Below are positions 36,587 to 46,101 of a DNA stretch of 64,000 bases, piece after piece (positions within the stretch are counted from its first letter, which is position 1; each line of letters opens with the position of its first letter). The notes under the pieces are model-generated. The model saw only the letters and a program-made list of their open reading frames with translations. It was not told the DNA's origin and made no database searches. Source of the stretch: Nocardia cyriacigeorgica GUH-2 (GTDB lineage Bacteria; Actinomycetota; Actinomycetes; Mycobacteriales; Mycobacteriaceae); assembly GCF_000284035.1 (NCBI RefSeq), contig NC_016887.1, positions 992,001-1,056,000 on the forward strand, given 5' to 3'. The translations under genes were made by a program, and so were the position numbers.

Positions 36587-38032
36587 TCAGGAATACCGCG
36601 ACATGCAGGTGGTCTCGCCGTTGAGCACGCCGGCGCGGAAGGCGTCGACGCGAGCGAATCCGCTGGGCACGGTTTGACCTTTGATGTCGCTGGCGGCCAG
36701 GCCATCGGTGAGCAGCCCGGACACCGCTTCGTCCAGATCGCCCGCGGCCAGGGTGATATCGCCTTCCGAGGGCGGCCGGCCCGGCTCGGCGAGCTTGCCG
36801 GTGACCACGCCGGACAGGCAGGCCGAGCGCAACCCGGTCTTCGCGCCGACCAGCTGCTGACCCTGATCACGCTGCACGGCGAGCGCGTAGCGGGCGATGA
36901 AGACGACGTAACCGTTGTAATCGCCGGTCACCTTCACCGGCAGCGGATCATCCGGATCGGTATCGGAGGTGCCGCGTTCGGCCAGGCCGGGGATATCGGT
37001 GGCGATGGTGTTGCTGGCCGGGCAGTAGCTCACCGGCTCGGTGGTGGTGCCGTTGCTGCAATCGACCTGCGCGCCGTCGTAGCTGTAGGTGGGGTCGGAG
37101 TCGATCGGCAGGATCGCGGCGAGAGCCTTGGTCAGCTCGATCAGATTCTCTTTGGTGATCGGGTATTCGCCGCGGCCGGCGTCGCCTTCGAAGCTCCGCG
37201 GCAGATCGCCACGGCGCCGCTCGATCTCGTCCATGTCGATGGCCTTGCAGCCCTTGGGGCCGTCGGTGAATCCGATCTGCACCGCGGTGACCCGCTCGAA
37301 GGCCGAGCCGTGCACGCTCTCCGGATCGTCGGGGTCGGAGTCGCGGATGGCGACGGTCGCGGCGAGTACCGAATTGAGGCCGTCGGAGGTGTTGATGGTG
37401 AAGTGCTTGGACTTGCCTTCGGCGACATGGCGCATGAAGGCGCCGGCGAAGCAGTCGGCCTGCTGTTCCTTGACGATGACCGGGTCTTTGCGGCCGACGA
37501 TCTTGGACATGGTCTGGATGGCGTGGCCGTATTCGTGGGCCAGCACCATGACCACCGACATCTTGCCGAAGGTCTCCTCCATGGTCGGCAGCAGCAGCGA
37601 ACGGTCCCAGCCGATGGAGTTGTCCAGCCGGCAGTAGGCCGCGTTGACCAGGCGGTAGGTGGTTTCGGTGCAGAACTCGACCGAGTCGTTGCGGCTGGCC
37701 TTGGCGCTCCACGAGATCAGCTTGTCGACCGGCTCGAACTCGCCCTCGAACTCCTTGGGGTACTGCTCGGCCCAGTACTCCTGGATGTCCTCGACGGCGT
37801 TGAGGGCCAGGGTGTCCACTTCGCCGCCGTCACCGTTGCGGGCGGTGAGCTCGCTGTCGGGGACGTCGGGCCGCGGGCCGCTCGGGCCGCTGGTGGTGGG
37901 CAGACCGGCCACCTTGAACGGATCGTCGTAGATCGAGACGGCCCGCCCGTCCACGGATCGCGTGCACCCCACCAGCGTGGTGACCGCGCACAGCACGGCG
38001 ATGATGACGGCGATCGCACGACGTTGCCGCAT
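36587..38032 (-). CDS. Secreted neutral zinc metallopeptidase, lipoprotein
   Basis: The 481-residue protein has a lipobox (LVGC, near residue 23) and a zinc-peptidase domain: His166 and His170 in HEYGH with the catalytic Glu between them, and a downstream EQQADCFAG supplying the third ligand. This is the 'putative neutral zinc metallopeptidase' family common in actinobacteria. GGGGGAGGAACC precedes the ATG at 38032. Six or more cysteines in the mature part suggest disulfides outside the cell. It converges on the FHA gene with a three-base gap. The substrate is unknown; nearby extracytoplasmic proteins of the locus are candidates. Confidence 0.88.
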   Translation of the reverse strand: MRQRRAIAVIIAVLCAVTTLVGCTRSVDGRAVSIYDDPFKVAGLPTTSGPSGPRPDVPDSELTARNGDGGEVDTLALNAVEDIQEYWAEQYPKEFEGEFEPVDKLISWSAKASRNDSVEFCTETTYRLVNAAYCRLDNSIGWDRSLLLPTMEETFGKMSVVMVLAHEYGHAIQTMSKIVGRKDPVIVKEQQADCFAGAFMRHVAEGKSKHFTINTSDGLNSVLAATVAIRDSDPDDPESVHGSAFERVTAVQIGFTDGPKGCKAIDMDEIERRRGDLPRSFEGDAGRGEYPITKENLIELTKALAAILPIDSDPTYSYDGAQVDCSNGTTTEPVSYCPASNTIATDIPGLAERGTSDTDPDDPLPVKVTGDYNGYVVFIARYALAVQRDQGQQLVGAKTGLRSACLSGVVTGKLAEPGRPPSEGDITLAAGDLDEAVSGLLTDGLAASDIKGQTVPSGFARVDAFRAGVLNGETTCMSRYS

Positions 38033-38141
38033 CGGTTCCTCCCCCTCGTCGGCCGGTCGGTCGGTGTTTCGGTCGCCGGAACCGGGGCATGGCGCATCGG
38101 GGGCACCGCCGATGTCCGGGTGATGGAATAGTATCCGCTGC

Positions 38142-40682
38142 ATGTCTTCACCGGGGGCGCAGACCATCACCGTGCGCCATGATGGAACCGAACGAATTTT
38201 CGATTCGAGCCAGCAGGTCACCATGGGCCGCGCGCCGGAAGTGACGTTGTTCGTCGATAGTCCGCTGGTCTCACGGGTACACGCGATCTTGGCCTGGCAG
38301 GGGGGTGCCTGGGTGCTGCGCGACAACGGCAGCACCAACGGTGTGTTCGTCGACGCGGCCAGGCTGAGCCGCCCCGTCTCCATCGATCGGCCCACGCAGG
38401 TGCGGCTCGGTGACGCGATCACCGGGCCGTTGCTGCATCTGCTGCCCGCGGCGCCGCAAGCCCGTCCGCCGCAGCATCACTCGCAGCCGCAGCATCCGGC
38501 GCAGCCGCCGCGTCAGGGGTTACGCCCGCCGCCGGCGCCGCCGCAGCGTCCGCACTCGGGTCCGCAGTCGGGGGCGAGCCGGATCGCCGGATTCCACAGC
38601 GCGCCACCGCCCGTTCGGCCGGCCGCGCCGAACGTCAATATCAACATGACGACCAAGGCCGACACCTCGTCGCTGCCGCCGGTGCGGGCCAGGCCGTCGA
38701 CCTCGCCGATCGCGCGCGCGGACCGGCTGCCCGCGGGTGGCCTGGCGATCGGCCGTACCGCCGACAACCAGATCGTCGTCAACGATCCGCTGGCCTCGCG
38801 TAAGCATGCCCGGCTGGTCGCGGGCTCCGAGGGCCTGACCATCGAGGACCTCGGCTCGGCCAACGGCACCTTCGTCAACGGTGTCCGCCAGCAGCGCACG
38901 GTGCTGCGCGAGCGCGACATAATCACCATCGGCAATGTCGACTTCGTGGTCCAGCAGGGCACCCTGGTGCACCGGCAGCGTCCGGTCGCCGAGCAGGGCC
39001 TGCATGTGCACGGGGTCGGATTCACGGTAGAGGGCAACAAGCAGCTGCTCGTCGACGTCAACCTGCAAGCCGGGCGCGGCACGCTCACCGCCCTGATCGG
39101 CCCGTCGGGTGCCGGTAAGTCGACGCTGTCGAAGCTGATCGCCGGCAATACCCAGCCATCGGGTGGTGTGGTCACCTTCGAGGGCCGCAATCTGCACGCC
39201 GAATACGAAGCGTTGCGCTCCCGTATCGGCATGGTCCCGCAGGACGATGTGCTGCACCGGCAGCTCACCGTGCGTCAGGCGCTCGGCTTCGCCGCCGAGC
39301 TGCGGCTGCCGCCCGATACCTCGAGCGCCGACCGGCAGCAGGTCATCGACGGTGTGCTCAAGGAACTTTCGCTCACCGAGCACGCCGACACCCGCGTCGA
39401 CCGGCTCTCGGGTGGTCAGCGCAAGCGCGCCTCGGTGGCGCTGGAACTGCTGACCGGCCCGTCGCTGCTGATCCTGGACGAGCCCACCTCGGGTCTGGAC
39501 CCGGCGCTGGACCGTCAGGTCATGGTGATGCTGCGCGAGCTGGCCGACGCCGGCCGCGTCGTCATCGTCGTCACCCACTCCGTGGCCTGCCTGGATATGT
39601 GCGATCAGGTGGTGCTGCTGGCGCCGGGCGGTAAGACGGCCTACGCGGGCAATCCCGCAGGCGTCGGCGGAGCCCTCGGGACCAGCGACTGGGCGGAGAT
39701 CTTCGCCAATGTCGCGGCGAATCCGGATCAGGCGTTCGCGGCGTATCGGTCGCGCCAGGCGTTCGTGCCACCACCGCCACCACCCGCGCCGATCCGGCAC
39801 GGGGCGATGGGTTCGCCACCGCAGTCGAGCGGGTGGCGGCAGTTCTCCACGCTGGTGCGGCGGCAGGTCAGATTGATTCTGGCCGACCGCGGCTATCTCG
39901 CGTTCTTGGTGATCCTGCCGTTCGTGCTGGGTGTGCTGACCTTGGTCGTTCCGGGCGAGAACGGATTCGCGCCCGGACCGCAGGTGCCGGTTCCCGGACC
40001 CAATGGCGAGCAGATCTTCGTCCATCAGGGCGGCGGTGAAACCCAGCAGCTGCTGGTCGTCCTGGTCCTCGGCGCCTGCTTCATGGGCTCGACCCTGACC
40101 GTGCGCGACCTGGTCGGCGAGCGCACCATCTTCTACCGCGAGCGCGCCGTCGGCCTGCTGCCCTCGGCCTACGCCCTGGCCAAGATCGTGGTCTTCAGCG
40201 TCGCCGCCCTATTGCAGTCGGCCGTGCTCATCGGTATCGCGCTGGCGGGTAAGAATCCGCCGGGCGCGGGAGCGTTGATACCGTCCGGCAGCCTCGAGCT
40301 CTATATCGGCGTCGCCTTCACCGCGATGTCATGTGTTGTCGTCGGATTGGCCCTGTCGACGCTGGCCAAGTCGAACGAACAGGTCATGCCGCTGCTGGTC
40401 GTGACGATCATGGTGCAGCTGGTGATGGCAGGCGGCATGATCCCGGTGACCGACCGCGTGGTGCTCGAGCAGATTTCCTGGCTGTTCCCCTCGCGCTGGG
40501 GTTACGCGGCCGCGGCGTCAACGGTCGATATCAAGACCCTGTTCGCCAACGCCCAGCCCGACAAGCTGTGGGACCACACGCCGGGTATCTGGCTGCTCAA
40601 TATCGCCATGCTCCTGGTGGTGACGGCGGTGCTGTCGGTGATCACCTGGCACCGGCTACGGCTGAAGAAGTCCGCGTCATGA
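38142..40682 (+). CDS. FHA-ABC exporter, Rv1747-like
   Basis: The 846-residue protein carries two FHA domains (about residues 5-105 with STNGVF; 195-285 with SANGTFV), an ABCG-type nucleotide-binding domain (GPSGAGKST near 325, LSGGQRKRA, LLILDEPTSGLD, VTHS) and six C-terminal membrane helices with the ABC2 GERTIFYRERAVGLLPSAY motif. This order matches Rv1747 of M. tuberculosis, an exporter regulated by the kinase PknF through its FHA domains. Here too phosphothreonines in the Pro/Gln-rich linker or on a kinase are probably read by the FHA domains. It likely exports a cell-envelope compound. It is followed by the Hsp70-like gene 73 bases later. Confidence 0.94.
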   Translation: MSSPGAQTITVRHDGTERIFDSSQQVTMGRAPEVTLFVDSPLVSRVHAILAWQGGAWVLRDNGSTNGVFVDAARLSRPVSIDRPTQVRLGDAITGPLLHLLPAAPQARPPQHHSQPQHPAQPPRQGLRPPPAPPQRPHSGPQSGASRIAGFHSAPPPVRPAAPNVNINMTTKADTSSLPPVRARPSTSPIARADRLPAGGLAIGRTADNQIVVNDPLASRKHARLVAGSEGLTIEDLGSANGTFVNGVRQQRTVLRERDIITIGNVDFVVQQGTLVHRQRPVAEQGLHVHGVGFTVEGNKQLLVDVNLQAGRGTLTALIGPSGAGKSTLSKLIAGNTQPSGGVVTFEGRNLHAEYEALRSRIGMVPQDDVLHRQLTVRQALGFAAELRLPPDTSSADRQQVIDGVLKELSLTEHADTRVDRLSGGQRKRASVALELLTGPSLLILDEPTSGLDPALDRQVMVMLRELADAGRVVIVVTHSVACLDMCDQVVLLAPGGKTAYAGNPAGVGGALGTSDWAEIFANVAANPDQAFAAYRSRQAFVPPPPPPAPIRHGAMGSPPQSSGWRQFSTLVRRQVRLILADRGYLAFLVILPFVLGVLTLVVPGENGFAPGPQVPVPGPNGEQIFVHQGGGETQQLLVVLVLGACFMGSTLTVRDLVGERTIFYRERAVGLLPSAYALAKIVVFSVAALLQSAVLIGIALAGKNPPGAGALIPSGSLELYIGVAFTAMSCVVVGLALSTLAKSNEQVMPLLVVTIMVQLVMAGGMIPVTDRVVLEQISWLFPSRWGYAAAASTVDIKTLFANAQPDKLWDHTPGIWLLNIAMLLVVTAVLSVITWHRLRLKKSAS

Positions 40683-40755
40683 CCGGGCCCGGCGTCGGCG
40701 GTAGCGGCCGGTCGTCCGGTGTGGCGAGCGTGTCGCGCGGACAGCAGGCACACTG

Positions 40756-42171
40756 ATGCCTGTGACGGTGCGAGTAGGGGCAATACATCTCGGGTGGGAT
40801 GTGGTGTCCGTGGCCGCAGGCGGTGGGGGCACCCCGATCCGCCCGGTCCAGGTCGAGGGAAGCTACACCACTCCCGCATATCTGCTGGCGGACGCCTCCG
40901 GCAGGCTGCATACGGCCGGGTTGGACCGGCAGCGGCCCGACCTCGGCATGGCCATCGCCGACGTGCGCGACATCCTCGGTCATCCGCAGATCGTCATCGC
41001 GGGCGCGACCTGGCCCGCCGAGCTGGTGTTCCGGGCCCGGCTGTACAACCCGCTGGCCGCGGTCGGCAAGTATCTGCGCGGTAAGCCCGACGTGGTGGCG
41101 CTGCCGTACCCGGACGGCTGGCCGGACGAGAAGGTCGACACCTACTGCGAACTGGTCGAGCAGCTCGATGTGACGGTCGAACCGCTGCCGGAATCGGTCG
41201 CGCTGTCGGGTTATGTGCGCGCGCTCGGGCTCGTCCGCCCGCCCGACCGGGCCAACCCGCGCGGCGTCGGCGCCACCGGGGTGTACTCCGACGGGCGCAC
41301 CATGCTGGTGGTCGCGGTGCATGCCGACGACGAGCAGCCCACCGAATCGGTCGACGTCGCCATCGCGCCCGAGGCCACCCGCGACGCGCGATCCGCCGAC
41401 GACGCCGTCATCGAGGTGATGGCCGCGGCCCGCGCGATCGGCGCCGACACCTCCACGGTGCTGCTGGCCGGCAATGTGTGCTTCAACGATCCGCTGCGGC
41501 TGGCCTTCCAGAACCATCTCGGCCACCGGCTGCACAGCGCCGACCATCCCATGCACGCCCTCGTGCTCGGCGCCGCGCACCTGGTGCTGAGCGAAAGCGA
41601 GGGTGACGAGCCCGAGCCCGGCGGCAGACCGGTCCCGTCCACGGCGCCGCCCTCACGTCCGGTGCCGCCGCAGCCGGGTCCCCAGGCCGCCCGCCCGCAG
41701 CAGCAGCCGGCGCGCCAGCAGCCGCCGGGCCCGCAGCGTCCGCCGATGCAGCAGGGCCCGATGCCGCCGAACGCCCAGGTACGGGACCGGCCGGCGATGA
41801 CCGGGGAGCACGGGCGGCACAGCGCCGAGACGGCCGCGAGCCGGTTCACGCGTCCACCGGAGGCGGGCAAGGTGTGGGACAAGATGAAGGGCAATCTGTA
41901 CGGCGCCCAGGCGGCGGCCGGTGCGGTCGCGCTGGCGGCCTTTGCGATGTCGGGCCAGGCGGGGGCGGCCGAGCTGGAGGCGGTCGACACCCGCTCGATC
42001 CAGGTGGCCTGCTCGCTCACTCCCGAAGCGGTCCTGGAACCGCCCTCGGGCATCGCCGCGGTGCGCGCTCCCGCGCAGGTCGAATGCGGGCAGCCGGGCG
42101 TGAACACCCTGCGCTATCTGGTGCCGGGTCCGCCGGGAGCGGTCGACTTCGGGCCACCGCTGGAGATCTGA
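40756..42171 (+). CDS. Hsp70/actin-like membrane-linked protein
   Basis: The 471-residue protein starts with [15 protein letters not shown], which mirrors the phosphate-binding hairpin of Hsp70 nucleotide domains. At about residues 235-275 [21 protein letters not shown]...ALVLGAAHL mirrors the last helix-strand unit of the same fold (gene-product position, DP-A-ALGAA pattern). The Lys/Asp residues expected for hydrolysis are not obvious, so it may bind nucleotide without turning over. A Pro/Gln-rich linker (about 285-350) leads to one membrane helix (about 385-405) and a short outer domain with two cysteines. The layout matches the Rv3446c-like protein at 16816. No function is established. 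Confidence 0.65.
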   Translation: MPVTVRVGAIHLGWDVVSVAAGGGGTPIRPVQVEGSYTTPAYLLADASGRLHTAGLDRQRPDLGMAIADVRDILGHPQIVIAGATWPAELVFRARLYNPLAAVGKYLRGKPDVVALPYPDGWPDEKVDTYCELVEQLDVTVEPLPESVALSGYVRALGLVRPPDRANPRGVGATGVYSDGRTMLVVAVHADDEQPTESVDVAIAPEATRDARSADDAVIEVMAAARAIGADTSTVLLAGNVCFNDPLRLAFQNHLGHRLHSADHPMHALVLGAAHLVLSESEGDEPEPGGRPVPSTAPPSRPVPPQPGPQAARPQQQPARQQPPGPQRPPMQQGPMPPNAQVRDRPAMTGEHGRHSAETAASRFTRPPEAGKVWDKMKGNLYGAQAAAGAVALAAFAMSGQAGAAELEAVDTRSIQVACSLTPEAVLEPPSGIAAVRAPAQVECGQPGVNTLRYLVPGPPGAVDFGPPLEI

Positions 42172-42317
42172 GCCTGGCGGTTTCGTCGCGGCCATACCCG
42201 ACTGGTATCGTGGCCAGCTGGTGTGTGGCATGCCGAGGCCCGGGTCTCAACCGGCCGCCGGGAACCACCTCGACCGCACACCTGGCCGGCAGCACCGACG
42301 ACAGACAGGGAAGCACT

Positions 42318-42761
42318 GTGCCTACGTACAGCCCGAAGGCGGGTGACGTGACCCGTAAGTGGTACGTCATCGACGCCACTGACGTAGTGCTCGGCCGTCT
42401 TGCCGTTCAGGCAGCGAATCTGCTGCGTGGCAAGCACAAGCCGACCTACGCTCCGCACGTCGATGGTGGCGATTTCGTCATCATCATCAACGCTGACAAG
42501 GTTGCCATCAGCGGCAACAAGAAGCAGGACAAGCTCATCCACCACCACTCCGGGCATCCGGGCGGCCTCAAGTCGCGCACTGTCGGTCAGGTGCTGGAGT
42601 CGCGGCCCGATCGTCTCGTGGAGAAGGCCGTCAAGGGCATGATCCCGAAGAACAAGCTCGGTAACGCGATCGCGGGCAAGCTGAAGGTCTACGCGGGCCC
42701 GAACCACCCGCACGCCGCCCAGCAGCCCGTTCCGTTCGAGATCAAGCAGGTGTCCCAGTGA
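42318..42761 (+). CDS. rplM: 50S ribosomal protein L13
   Basis: The 147-residue protein is full-length L13, with [43 protein letters not shown] and GMIPKNKLG all present. It starts at GTG 42318 with GGGAAG upstream; the longer frame to 41874 is a shadow of the preceding gene. The 146 bases before it form a leader that may be structured, as in other rplM-rpsI operons. It overlaps rpsI by four bases. Confidence 0.98.
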   Translation: MPTYSPKAGDVTRKWYVIDATDVVLGRLAVQAANLLRGKHKPTYAPHVDGGDFVIIINADKVAISGNKKQDKLIHHHSGHPGGLKSRTVGQVLESRPDRLVEKAVKGMIPKNKLGNAIAGKLKVYAGPNHPHAAQQPVPFEIKQVSQ

Positions 42762-43273
42762 CCGCTCCCGAGGAATTCAACGAGGAATACACCGTCGAGG
42801 ACACCACCGTCGAGGTGGTCGAGGACGGTGCCGGTTACGAAGAGGCCGGCTACGACTCCGAGGCGACCTACAGCCCGGTCGTCATCGACCGTCCGGTGCA
42901 GACCGTCGGCCGCCGTAAGGAAGCCGTCGTCCGCGTCCGGCTGCTGCCGGGCACCGGTAACTTCGTGCTCAACGGCCGCACCATCGAGGACTACTTCCCG
43001 AACAAGGTGCACCAGCAGCTGGTGAAGTCCCCGCTGGTCACCGTCGAGCGCACCGAGAGCTTCGACGTGCACGCCCGCCTGGTCGGCGGCGGCCCGTCGG
43101 GTCAGGCCGGTGCGCTGCGCCTGGCCATCGCCCGTGCGCTGATCGAGGTCACCCCCGAGGATCGTCCCGCCCTCAAGCGGGCCGGCTTCCTGACCCGTGA
43201 CCCGCGCGCCACCGAGCGTAAGAAGTACGGTCTGAAGAAGGCCCGTAAGGCGCCGCAGTACTCGAAGCGCTGA
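42758..43273 (+). CDS. rpsI: 30S ribosomal protein S9
   Basis: The 171-residue S9 has an acidic N-terminal extension of about 45 residues, usual in Corynebacteriales, then [27 protein letters not shown] and the C-terminal [18 protein letters not shown] that reaches the tRNA sites. GTG start at 42758 overlaps the rplM stop. A hairpin follows 19 bases after the stop. Confidence 0.98.
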   Translation: MTAPEEFNEEYTVEDTTVEVVEDGAGYEEAGYDSEATYSPVVIDRPVQTVGRRKEAVVRVRLLPGTGNFVLNGRTIEDYFPNKVHQQLVKSPLVTVERTESFDVHARLVGGGPSGQAGALRLAIARALIEVTPEDRPALKRAGFLTRDPRATERKKYGLKKARKAPQYSKR

Positions 43274-43292
43274 TTTTCGCATCGTCGACTGT

Positions 43293-43325
43293 CCGCTTCC
43301 GGCACCGTGCTGGTGCCGGAAGCGG
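43293..43325 (+). terminator. Hairpin terminator after rpsI
   Basis: A perfect 14-base-pair stem (43293-43306 with 43312-43325) closes a five-base loop. No T run follows, which is common for actinobacterial hairpin terminators. Confidence 0.7.
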
Positions 43326-43346
43326 TACGGTCGGCGCGGCACCTGT

Positions 43347-43387
43347 ACGAGAGCAGGCTTCCAGCATCGCTGGGCGCCTGCTCTCGT
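43347..43387. repeat. Second inverted repeat before glmM
   Basis: An 11-base stem (ACGAGAGCAGG at 43347-43357 with its complement at 43377-43387) encloses an inner five-base stem (43361-43365 with 43369-43373). It lies 70 bases before glmM, in its probable 5' leader, and may be a second terminator or a leader structure. Confidence 0.5.
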
Positions 43388-43457
43388 GCTGTATGGAAGT
43401 GCTGCGTTCGTGGGGCGGTCGTGGACGCGGCAGGATGCATCGATCGAGGGACGAGGT

Positions 43458-44831
43458 ATGGGACGTCTGTTCGGCACCGATGGGGTTCGCGGACTCGCCA
43501 ACGAGTCGTTGACGCCGGAGCTGGCGCTGCGCGTGTCCGGCGCGGCGGCGCAGATTCTGAGTCGGGGTAAGAAGCGCGCGCTGGCCGTCGTCGGCCGGGA
43601 TCCGCGGGCCAGCGGGGAGATGCTGGAGGCCGCGGTCACCGCGGGGCTCACCGCGGCCGGGGTCGATGTGCTGTCGGTCGGTGTGCTACCGACGCCCGCC
43701 GTCGCCTATCTCACCGGCTTGTACGACGCGTGTCTCGGCGTGATGATCTCCGCCTCGCACAATCCCATGCCCGACAACGGGATCAAGATCTTCGCCGCGG
43801 GCGGGCGCAAACTCGACGACGCCATCGAGGACAAGATCGAAGCCCTGATGGACGAGCCTGCGGTGCGGCCCACCGGCGCCGGCATCGGCCGGGTACTGAG
43901 CTCGGCGGGGGTGAGCGATCACGGGCTCGTACTTCCCGAGCAGTACAGCGTCGCCGGCACGCACGAACGGTATGTCGAGCATCTGGTGGAGGCCACCGGA
44001 CACGAGCTCAACGGTCTGACCGTCGTCGTGGACTGCGCACACGGCGCCGCCTCCGAGGTGGGGCCGGCCGCGTACCGGGAAGCGGGCGCCGACGTCATCG
44101 CCATCAATGCCGAACCCGACGGCCTCAACATCAACGACGGCTGCGGCTCCACCCATCTCGATCAGGTGCGTCGCGCGGTCCGCGAACACGGCGCCGACCT
44201 GGGCCTGGCCCATGACGGCGACGCCGACCGCTGCCTGGCCGTCGACGCCGCGGGCAACGTCGTCGACGGTGACGCCATCCTCGCGATCCTCGCCTTGGCC
44301 ATGCGTGATGCCGGTGAGCTCGCCGAGGACACCCTCGTCGCCACCGTCATGAGCAACCTCGGCCTGCATATCGCCATGCGCGAGGCCGGAATCACCGTGC
44401 GCACCACCGCCGTCGGCGACCGCTACGTGCTCGAAGAGCTGCGCCGCGGCCACTTCACCCTCGGCGGCGAACAGTCCGGCCACGTGGTGTTCCCGGCCCA
44501 CGGCACCACCGGCGACGGCATCCTCACCGGCCTGAAACTGATGGCCCGCATGGCCGCCACCGGGCGCACGCTCGCAGACCTGGCGTCGGTGTTGCAGACC
44601 GTGCCGCAGATCCTGGTGAACGTTCCGGTCAGCGACAAGGCCGCCGTGATGGCGGCACCCGACGTCCTCGACGCCGTCGCCGAAGCCGAACGCACCCTCG
44701 CCGACTCCGGCCGGGTCCTGTTGCGCCCCAGCGGAACCGAGCAGCTCATCCGGGTGATGGTCGAAGCCACCGACCTGACGCGCGCCGAACAACTGGCCGA
44801 CGATCTCGCCAAACGAGTCGCGGCCGTCTGA
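43458..44831 (+). CDS. glmM: Phosphoglucosamine mutase
   Basis: The 457-residue enzyme converts glucosamine-6-phosphate to glucosamine-1-phosphate for peptidoglycan precursor synthesis. It starts [12 protein letters not shown] and has the phosphoserine active loop [13 protein letters not shown], the metal loop DGDADRC, the sugar-specificity motif GGEQSGH and the phosphate-binding [16 protein letters not shown]. The ATG at 43458 is the conserved family start, with ACGAGG upstream. Position after rpsI is conserved in Corynebacteriales, and glmS, which makes its substrate, starts at 63915. Confidence 0.98.
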   Translation: MGRLFGTDGVRGLANESLTPELALRVSGAAAQILSRGKKRALAVVGRDPRASGEMLEAAVTAGLTAAGVDVLSVGVLPTPAVAYLTGLYDACLGVMISASHNPMPDNGIKIFAAGGRKLDDAIEDKIEALMDEPAVRPTGAGIGRVLSSAGVSDHGLVLPEQYSVAGTHERYVEHLVEATGHELNGLTVVVDCAHGAASEVGPAAYREAGADVIAINAEPDGLNINDGCGSTHLDQVRRAVREHGADLGLAHDGDADRCLAVDAAGNVVDGDAILAILALAMRDAGELAEDTLVATVMSNLGLHIAMREAGITVRTTAVGDRYVLEELRRGHFTLGGEQSGHVVFPAHGTTGDGILTGLKLMARMAATGRTLADLASVLQTVPQILVNVPVSDKAAVMAAPDVLDAVAEAERTLADSGRVLLRPSGTEQLIRVMVEATDLTRAEQLADDLAKRVAAV

Positions 44832-44843
44832 GCTTTCGGACGG

Positions 44844-45323
44844 TCAGAACTGGCCGGCCAGGAATCCGGTGAACAGCACCAGGAAACCGCCGATCTCGCC
44901 GGCGATCAGGGCGAACATCGACAACCGCATGCTCAGGTCGATGTCGCCACGGAACTGATTGGTGGTGTCACGCCGGTATCCGTGCCAGGCGTAGGTGGCG
45001 ATGGCGCCGGCGAAGAACGCGAGCACGACCGCGTCGGCCGCCAGATTTACTGCCGTCGGCCAGGCGCTGAGCTCGGTGAACACCGCCAGGACCAGCCCCG
45101 CGAAGGCGTACATCAGCGCCGCCCGGTGCGCGATATCGACGTAGATGTGCGCGGCGCCGTCGGGCGAGGTGCGGATGCCGTGGTACTTCCACGTGCCCAG
45201 GATCAGGGCCGACAGGAAGATGATGCCGGTGGCGAGGAGCGTCAGGCGCGTGTCGAGACCCAACGCGAACTCCGCCGCCCCGTCGTGCGCAAGGACTCGC
45301 TGTAGACCGTCGGTACCACTCAC
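44844..45323 (-). CDS. Four-helix membrane protein of unknown function
   Basis: The 159-residue protein has four hydrophobic segments (about residues 28-46, 65-83, 95-113 and 135-155). I do not recognise a named family; related proteins beside glmM are, as far as I recall, common in Nocardia. It converges with glmM with twelve bases between stops. Confidence 0.75.
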   Translation of the reverse strand: MSGTDGLQRVLAHDGAAEFALGLDTRLTLLATGIIFLSALILGTWKYHGIRTSPDGAAHIYVDIAHRAALMYAFAGLVLAVFTELSAWPTAVNLAADAVVLAFFAGAIATYAWHGYRRDTTNQFRGDIDLSMRLSMFALIAGEIGGFLVLFTGFLAGQF

Positions 45324-45419
45324 GCACTCAACCTAGCGGTCGGTTCGCGCAGGTGACCCGGCGCCCGCGCGATCGGCTTCGACACCCGATGAACCGGGCA
45401 CAGCCGTATCCTGCGACGT

Positions 45420-45851
45420 ATGGCCGCTGAGCGTTCATCCGCTCGACCCCCGACCCTCGGGCACTACGCGCTGCTCGCCTGCCTGATCGTCGTGGCCTTC
45501 CTCGGCACGCTGACGTCGCCGTTTCACCCGTCCTCGGCCGCGCTGGTCGTCGCTGTCGGCGTCGCGGCGCTGGTCGTCGCGGTGCTTCGGCTCTCACGTT
45601 CTGTGCCGGAGCCGAGCCCGGCAGCTAGTGATGCGGCACTGCGCAGGGGAGTCGTGGTCTGGTCCACACTGCTCCTCGCGCTGCTCGCCTGGCAGGGCTA
45701 TGCCTATGTGCGGCAACCAGATAGGTCCATCGCCCACTACGACTACCCGACACTGTCGACCCTGCTGGACCCACTGCTCGAACAGGGGCCGGGACGGTTC
45801 GCGGGCTGGCTGGCTTGGCTCGCCGCCGGATATTGGCTGCTGCGGCGATGA
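45420..45851 (+). CDS. Small membrane protein
   Basis: The 143-residue protein has three to four membrane segments (about residues 14-32, 38-58, 78-94 and 125-140). The stop overlaps the next small gene by four bases, so the two are coupled. No function is recognisable. Confidence 0.7.
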   Translation: MAAERSSARPPTLGHYALLACLIVVAFLGTLTSPFHPSSAALVVAVGVAALVVAVLRLSRSVPEPSPAASDAALRRGVVVWSTLLLALLAWQGYAYVRQPDRSIAHYDYPTLSTLLDPLLEQGPGRFAGWLAWLAAGYWLLRR

Positions 45852-46048
45852 GCGAAAGAGCCATCATCATCACCGGTTTCGCGATCCTCGCCGGCATCGC
45901 GCTCACCCTCACCCTCGTCGCCCACCTCCGCCGCGACACCCTCGCCCCACTGGGCACGGTGATCGCCCTGGCCCTCCGCACCCGAACCGCACGCCTGATC
46001 ATGCTTCCGGTGTGGGTTTGGCTCGGCTGGCACTTCCTGGCTCGTTGA
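45848..46048 (+). CDS. Small two-helix membrane protein
   Basis: The 66-residue protein (ATG at 45848, overlapping the upstream stop) has helices at about residues 5-24 and 48-63 and a conserved-looking tail WVWLGWHFLAR. It resembles a widespread actinobacterial short-protein family (possibly the one called DUF6186; from memory). It probably works with the preceding protein. Confidence 0.7.
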   Translation: MSERAIIITGFAILAGIALTLTLVAHLRRDTLAPLGTVIALALRTRTARLIMLPVWVWLGWHFLAR

Positions 46049-46101
46049 GGCGTCTCGGCCGGACCGCATGCCAGGACCTCGACCGGGTGCATGGTGTGCA
46101 C

